Source: Falciphora oryzae | Taxonomy: Eukaryota > Ascomycota > Sordariomycetes > Magnaporthales > Magnaporthaceae | Length of the DNA: 64,000 nt | Direction of reading: 5' to 3' | NCBI GenBank assembly: GCA_000733355.1 | Contig: JNVV01000007.1 | Coordinates: 54,058-118,057, forward strand | Part shown: positions 57,932 to 64,000 of the stretch, piece after piece | Layout of the letters: every line of letters starts with the position of its first letter | How positions within the stretch are numbered: the first letter of the stretch is position 1 | The notes under the pieces: generated by a model | Told to the model about the DNA's origin: nothing | What the model saw: the letters and a program-made list of their open reading frames with translations, nothing else | Database searches by the model: none | Translations under genes and position numbers: made by a program

Positions 57932-59392
57932 ATGGGACACGATTTCGAGCCCCCCCAGAATGATCTCATCATCAGGGCGGCGTGGGGTCAGTACAGCCGG
58001 TTAAGCCAGATTCGGCCAAGCATACACAATGCGCCCTTTGCTACCTGCCTCCTGGTATATGAGAGAAGATGAAGACGAGGAAAAAAGTATGACCAGCCAA
58101 TCTAATACATATTCTCTTCTTCTGCAGGCAAGGTCGTTGAGCGACCTCCCATATGGATCATGAGGCAAGGTATATAACCACCCCCATAGCCACCAGCTTT
58201 GACTTGGGCTGGGTCTTGACAACATGTGCGACTCTTATCCAGCTGGGCGGTATCTTCCCGAGTACCACGAGGCCAAGGGAAACCGGGACTTCTTTGAGTG
58301 CTGCCGGGACCCCGAGGTGGCCTCGACGCTGACGCTCCAGCCGATCGAGCGCTTCGCGGGGCTCCTGGACGCCTCCATCATCTTCTCCGACATCCTCGTG
58401 ATCCCCCAGGCCATGGGCATGATCGTCGAGATGGTGGACAAGAAGGGCCCGCACTTCCCCAACCCGCTGAGCTCGCCGGACGACGGCCAGTACGCCGAGA
58501 TCATGGCGCGCGACGTCGACGTCTCCAAAGAGCTCGACTACGTCTACCGGGCCATTGCCCTGACCCGCCAGAAGCTCCGCGGCCGCGTCCCGCTCATAGG
58601 CTTCTGCGGCGCCCCGTGGACCCTGTTCTGCTACATGGTCGAGGGCGGCGGCACCAAGCTCTTCATCCAGAGCAAGAAGTGGATCTTCAGGTACCCCGAG
58701 GAGACCAAGAAGATGCTGCAGAAGATCGCCGAGCTCTGCGTCGAGTACCTGGCTCTGCAGGTCAAGGCCGGAGCACAGGTGTGTAAACCCTGCACGATAT
58801 AGCACACAGACACATTTCCTACCCAATGCATGGGCTAAACGCGGATCCTTCAGCTCGTGCAAGTATTCGACTCGTGGGCAGGCGAGCTCTCGCCCACGTC
58901 GTTCGAGCAGTTCTCGGCGCCGTACCTGTCTTACATCTCGGCGAACTTGCCGAGGCGGCTCAAGGAGCTCGGGCTCGACCCAGTCCCGATGATTGTCTTC
59001 CCCAAGGGCGCATGGTACGCCCTCGAATCGGCCTGCGACATGGGCTACAACGTCGTCGGCCTGGACTGGACCTTCCGGCCCTCGGCGGCCGACAAGGTGC
59101 GCGGCGACCGACCCATCGTACTCCAGGGAAATGCCGACCCCGGAGTGCTCTATGGTACCAAAGAGGCCATCACCGCGGCCGTTAAAGAAATGGTTGGGGG
59201 CTTTGGGTGGGCTGCGAAGAAGAAGGGCTGGATCGTGAACCTGGGCCATGGTGAGTAGTAGGGTAGACTCTGTTGCATTCCTAGGAGAGTTTTCTGCTGA
59301 TACGGATCAAACGGGCAGGCATCACCCCACTCGTCAACCCCGACGACCTCAAGTTCTACCTACAGGAGATCCACCGGCAAACCCAGAACTAA
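57932..59392 (+). CDS. HEM12: Uroporphyrinogen decarboxylase
   Basis: Decarboxylates uroporphyrinogen III to coproporphyrinogen III, the fifth step of heme synthesis; cytosolic homodimer. Exons are 57932-57986, 58128-58169, 58243-58778, 58854-59250 and 59319-59392; the protein is 367 residues, the normal size. Conserved parts are [17 protein letters not shown] rebuilt across intron 2 (the substrate-binding loop), [14 protein letters not shown] with the catalytic Asp, [31 protein letters not shown] and [15 protein letters not shown] across intron 4. The first two exons are 55 and 42 nt. The intron 1 donor (gtcagt) is non-consensus but the join [12 protein letters not shown] is as in homologues. 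Its stop is 156 nt from the stop of the convergent GNAT gene. Confidence 0.95.
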
Positions 59393-59548
59393 CTCGAGGT
59401 ATAGGCGGGCTCGTTTCATCCAGATCGTGGAAGGGGTTATGGATGTTAGGAAAACCGCGTCATGCAACTTGTCTAGAGGCTGGCATTGGCGATGATTGAC
59501 CTGTATAAATATCACATTACATACCTCGTGTGAGCTTCTAAGCAAGAG

Positions 59549-60839
59549 TCAAACCCATTGGTGTTTATTTGGGGTCAAAGGTTTCGTTGCTCCATACCAT
59601 GATATTCGCCAGCCTTTTTGTCCCCCGATGCTTCTGCAGACGGCCTGGCTTTTAGCGTTGCTGATGTGTACGTCTGCTGCGCAAAAGCCATCGTTTCCGA
59701 AGCCCTCGTTGTGGTCCTTGATGAGTTTCGTCGCCATGGCCTTGGCCAAACCGTGGCCGCGAAAGGGCTCCTTCATGAGCAGCCAAATAGGATAGTTAGA
59801 AGACGGCAGAACAAGTAAAAACAAAGTCGGTTAGTCAACTCACCTCGCAGTGGAGGGTTGAGAGCGTGCCGTCGACGCCTTCGTATTGCAATTTGTTAAC
59901 ATGGCTACTGATATTCCCATAAAGCGCGTGATGGCGGCTAGACTGCCGGGTTTTGTTGGAAAGGCGCCTTCGAGACCATACCTAGAAACGACCATGCAAC
60001 AAGAGTTCCGTCCGACAGTCTTATCCCAAGACTAGGCAGGGTCATCAAAGTGGACCTATGCGTTACAGACTCCTGTGTGAGCTAAATGAGACAGCAGCGT
60101 AAGAGTGAAAGCGGATGGAATCAGGGAAGCCACCATACTCAGTCTTGGGGATGTTGGTCCTGGAAATTATCAGGGGCACGTCCTCCCTCCGGACCGTATC
60201 CCACCGCATATCCGAAGCAAGGGGCTTGAGGCTCGAGGGTGCTGGCAGGTCGTCGACCCGGAACAAGAACTTGTAGTGAGGGTTGCAATAGAGGGTCCTG
60301 ACGCCCCTCGCCAGCAGCAGGCGCCGGACGGTCTCGTGCAGGGCCCCGACCATGAAGCTGTCGGGCCGGCCGACGCCGTCGATGCCGACCGGCGGCCTGG
60401 CCCCTCCCTGCTCGGCCGCCTCGCGGGATACGTCCCGGACCTGCCTCAGCACGGCAAGCACCTGCTCGACGCAGCGATCCACGTCGGGGCCGGCGGACAG
60501 GGCAGTGGTGATCCTGTCGTCGTCGCCGCCGTCGCCGCCGTCGTCCGGGACCGAATCCTCGATGGTCGAATAGATCCAGACCTGCGTCTCGGGCGCCTTG
60601 AAGACGTCGACGTACGCAGCGGCGAAATGATGGCACGTCCCGCCGTCGCCGTCCTTGTCGCTGCTCGTGGCAATGAGGACGTGCGACGTTAGGCTGTGGG
60701 CTCCTGCTCGCGCGAACTGGAGTCGCCGCAGCAGGGAGAGCGACTTGGGGAGATGAGCCTGGAGTAGGGAGATGTGGGAGTCGGTCGCGGTGGAGTGGTC
60801 CTCGACGGTCACGCCCGCCTGGGCACTTTTGAATACCAT
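59549..60839 (-). CDS. GNAT-family N-acetyltransferase
   Basis: Exons (minus) are 60839-60139, 60055-59982, 59878-59844 and 59770-59549; the protein is 343 residues. The C-terminal third is a GNAT/FR47-like fold: LPSLGIRLSDGTLVAWSF, then GVDGTLSTLHCEE and the acetyl-CoA-binding loop PFRGHGLAKAMATKL, followed by DGFCAADVHISNAKSQAVC. The first 230 residues look like the N-terminal half of fungal acyl-CoA N-acyltransferases of this kind. The acceptor of the 35-nt third exon (tacgaag) is AAG, unusual but supported by the protein join SFLG-VDGTL. All three introns were needed to keep this frame, so the boundaries fit one another. Substrate unknown. It is tail to tail with UROD. Confidence 0.85.
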
Positions 60840-61444
60840 TGTGTACGGGATATTTGAATTCGCGTACGAGCTCTGTGTCTACCCAAGTGCTCTTCTTGGC
60901 TGGTTGTATCCGGTGTTGATAAAAGCCAGGTTATGTCGCCAAGTTAGGCCCCTATTTCTTGTATCTGTGACTCAAACTAGAGGTCATTGACAACCACCCT
61001 TGTTCGCGCGATATAAATTGGACCCTACCCAATCGACCGTGACCGGCGCCCGGTTATATAAATCCATCACACCTGTCTCCTATTTCCTTACGCCGCACAT
61101 GGCTTACATCTCTTCAGGGTATTGTTTCTTGCATCGACGATGACCACTAGCCGTCGTAATACTAGTCGAGCCATATATCATCACCTAAAAGCAGCCCGGC
61201 AGGTTGACCGCCTACCTTGATAACCGGGTTATTTGGATATTTTGCACATACGCATATTATCTCCTTGTTTGTGACTGGTCAATCCCGCTATTGATAAGGC
61301 CACCCACGCGACGTCCTTCTCATCTGATTGCAGCTAGAGATATCCTCTCGATACAAGGCTCGTCGGCATCAAACAAACCGCAACAGCCCACCATCAAAGT
61401 CCCTCTTTTCAAACAGCGTGCTCGACAAAAGCGCATGAACCAGA
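60840..61444 (-). other. Intergenic region upstream of the GNAT gene
   Basis: About 600 nt between the GNAT start and the stop of the DUF3602 gene, both on minus. AT-rich, with short open frames only. I see no specific element. Confidence 0.55.
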
Positions 61445-62065
61445 TTACTTCTTTCCCAAGAGCCACTGCTTTCCCTTGGAAGCCAGGCTCTCCTTATCCT
61501 TCTTGGTGACCGCAGAGTCCTGCGGCGCCACCGCATCGGCACCGCTCTTCGTCCGGGTGAGCTCCTTGCCGTCTCCGTCCTCGGGCTGCTCGGCCTTTGG
61601 CTTGAAGACGTTGCCATCGCCCCCGCGACCGATGTGGGTAGCGCCCGTGTTTTCCTGGCGGGTCACACTGTTCGGGGCGGGGGTTAGCGGTTAGGGACCG
61701 TCTCTTTTTGTTTCTTCTTTCCCATCGACTCCTTTTCCCCCTATTCTCTTTATATTTTCCTTTCCCTACTTCGTTTACCTTTTCCTATTTGCATGTCCCT
61801 TTCCCTACGACCCCCTCTCCTGGCATTGGATGACACGCGGATGAGCACAGGGGTTGCGGCGCACTTACGGCTCGACGTCCTGCAGAGCGCGGGTCTCGGC
61901 CGGGTCCGTGTTCCTGGCCATGTTGCCGGTGCCGCCGCGGCCAGTGGTGACGACCGAGGTCTTCAGGGTCGGGGTCTCGAGGTCCTTGGGCTCAATGGCA
62001 GGCGACTTGGCCTTGTCCACTATGTTGCCCGCACCGCCGCGGCCCGAGGACGTGAGGTCAACCAT
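61445..62065 (-). CDS. Small DUF3602 protein with GRGGxGN repeats
   Basis: Exons (minus) are 62065-61869 and 61667-61445; the protein is 139 residues. Three copies of the GRGGxGN motif are visible: GRGGAGNIV near the N-terminus, GRGGTGNMA near residue 43, and GRGGDGNVF at about residue 77. This is the pattern of the fungal DUF3602 family. The rest is rich in Lys, Thr, Asp and Ala and likely disordered; the C-terminus ends SLASKGKQWLLGKK. The intron is 201 nt with a clear gctaac branch site and gtaagt donor. No signal peptide or membrane segment. Its function is not known; related small glycine-motif proteins have been noted in stress responses, but I cannot support that here. Confidence 0.85.
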
Positions 62066-63952
62066 GATGACGATGAGGAGGACGGCGATGACGGCGCGGC
62101 GCGACCAGGGGTTAGCGAGTGGGTGCGGGCGCTAAGGTCGTGCCTGCAGGAGGCAAAAAAGCAAAATCGGGAGAAACGGCTCCCGGCTCAGACTTGGGGG
62201 TGGGACGAGGCAAGGGTTTGGCACGCGGGGCCGCTGGACAAAGGTGGAAAAGGTAAGATGGACTTTTGGGCGGGTCTCGGTTGTGAATGACGAGATGGGA
62301 CGGAAGTCTTTGTTGGCGAGGCGACGGACAAGGTTCAAAGACGCTCGGGAGCCTTGCTACTCTGGGGGCGGGCTGCGAAACAGAGACCTGGCATGCGTGG
62401 ACTGCAGAGGAAGTGGTACAAGAACACACCAGCGCCCAGAGATGCCATCGAATCGTGCCGGTCACATGGGCATGAGGACCTGTGCTAGCGTGGCGCTCGC
62501 CTTCCAATCCCAAACGAAACGGGCTGAATCACGGTTGCAGAGCCCAAGTGATTCCCTGTGCGGTTCGGGGCACACGGTGAGTGGAGTGCCTAGAAATTAG
62601 CGCCAGGAAGTCGCTGCGAGCCACCAGATTTGAAGACCTTTCAGCGCATGTACCCCTCAGGCTTCAGTACACTTGATTGTTGACCCAATTGACTCAGTGG
62701 CTCGGACGCTGAACCAAACGGGCGGTTTATCCATGGCATCATCGCCCAGCCTCATCCGCCGTCGACTGCCACAACTCGGGTAGCGGTCTGGTGCCTTCGG
62801 TAAGATAGCCGTTGAGAAAACCCCAGCCGACTTATTATGATTGGCAGGGGGTTCCGAAGCCAAATCGAGATAGCATTTCGTCACTGCCAGACCAGCGAGC
62901 GTTTGAGCGGTTCGACACCCCGTCGGGAAACGCCATACACTGTGACGTCCAGCCTACCTACCGGGTCTTGGCGATACGCACAATGGATGGGACGTGCCTG
63001 GGACACCCTGATCTGTCACTTTCTGCTGCTTCTTCCTCGTTCTCCGCATGAGTTTGAACGCGGGCATCCCCATCAGATCATGGAATTCGCTTCCGTCTGA
63101 CCCCTGGACATCGCATCCTATCACTGCCTCAATACATACATACAGGCACTTTATACTCCGGAAATACATGCACACATATGCACCCCGCCTGCCCTGCCTT
63201 CGTATGTGCACGGCCCTAAATTCCTAGCGACAAGCCGCCGGACGTACGCATGTAACATGGCGAGTGGGGACCCACCGCCAACCGGGAAATGCCCTCCATT
63301 TCCGTGCATTTTACCACCCTCCTTGGCTGTCTCGTTGGCCCTCCCCACACACACAACACCAAGGAATCCGGAGCTTTTGATCGCCAGCATCCTGCGGCAC
63401 CTGTCGATCCCGTCCACCCGGGCTCGGCAGCATTCCTAGCCTCTTTTCGGGGGTCTTTCCCCTCTCCTCTCTTTATCCTCATCCCATCTCTCGGATGATT
63501 CCGAGAGTCTCCCTCGCCGTCTTTTCCCCGGACACAGTCTCAAGCATGCGCCTTGGGAAGCCCCTTCTTGTTTAACCTCACCCACGGGCTCGCAATGGTT
63601 ACTGGTATAGGTACCTAGGCATGTCGGCTCGATATCCAAGCCTCTCGGTAGGTATTATTACGTCGAGCCCGTAAGGATAAATGATCACGTATCGTCCCTC
63701 ACAAGCCTCCACGGCAAGCTATCCTCGAGAGAAGCGCAGGGTCCAGGGTCTGTGACCGATGTCTTGTCGATCTGGCTTGCCGGGCCACGGACGTCAGAAT
63801 CCGTCATGGAGAGGCAGCCCTAAAAGTCTCCGGCCTGCTGCCAACTCCAGCACACACGCCTGTCCCAGCGAAATGGGCCCACCGGTGCCTCGGGGCGTGC
63901 TTGCAGGCTAACCTGCATGCCCGAATAACCCCTTGCCCCAAAAAGAAGTCTC

Positions 63953-63989
<37 letters not shown>

Positions 63990-64000
63990 AAAGCAACGAG
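62066..64000. other. Right-end intergenic region
   Basis: About 1.9 kb after the DUF3602 start. No coding frame is convincing. It contains an aggtacctagg motif at 63609-63619 and ends in a long A run. The next gene must lie beyond the window. Confidence 0.55.
63958..63988 (+). repeat. A31 homopolymer
   Basis: Thirty-one consecutive A near the right edge. It is one of several long A or T runs in this window and would be hard to sequence exactly, so its length is uncertain. Confidence 0.9.

Overview
The window is nuclear DNA of a filamentous ascomycete (Pezizomycotina, most likely Sordariomycetes). The evidence is short GT-AG introns (mostly 70-140 nt, several with CTAAC-like branch sites), G/C-ending codons, Zn2Cys6 and fungus-specific DUF proteins, and a giant leashin/involucrin-repeat gene typical of fungi with Woronin bodies. 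I see no transposon, CRISPR array, rRNA or convincing tRNA. All exon boundaries were read by eye from splice consensus plus protein continuity.

Layout. 1-969: 3' end of a sodium/calcium exchanger gene. 1650-2574: phosphomannomutase. 3368-7404 (minus): a WW-domain, PhoD-like phosphatase protein with a polyglutamine tract. 9677-11540: an MFS transporter. 12408-14183: an unrecognised membrane glycoprotein. 14603-16093 (minus) and 17692-19281 (plus): a Hos2-type histone deacetylase and an ING-type PHD protein, head to head over a shared 1.6 kb promoter. 20292-22585 (minus): UTP-glucose-1-phosphate uridylyltransferase. 25152-25897 and 25946-27005: a DUF3605/GIG1-type protein and a stand-alone tandem FolB protein, tail to tail 48 nt apart. 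29514-48430: one gene of about 18.7 kb of coding sequence. 49345-52736 (minus): a Zn2Cys6 transcription factor. 55030-57411 (minus): a 793-residue protein of unknown function. 57932-59392: uroporphyrinogen decarboxylase. 59549-60839 (minus): a GNAT acetyltransferase. 61445-62065 (minus): a small DUF3602 protein with GRGGxGN repeats.

The core genes serve housekeeping pathways. Phosphomannomutase and UGP1 supply GDP-mannose and UDP-glucose for glycosylation and cell wall. UROD makes heme. The FolB protein looks folate-related. HOS2 and ING set histone acetylation. They do not form a biosynthetic cluster.

The most unusual object is the giant gene. Its reading frame is open for 4,832 codons, meets one TAA at 44010-44012, and then continues in the same frame. 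A strong donor (43957) and an acceptor (44037) define an 81-nt in-frame intron that would remove the stop and give a protein of about 6,230 residues. Splicing or retaining it would give a long or a short isoform. This recalls the two leashin products (LAH-1, LAH-2) described in Neurospora, reached here by a different possible route. The protein also carries recurrent Ala/Gly-rich hydrophobic segments, about twenty lysine clusters (many just after Ser/Thr-Pro) and several exact-period repeat arrays.
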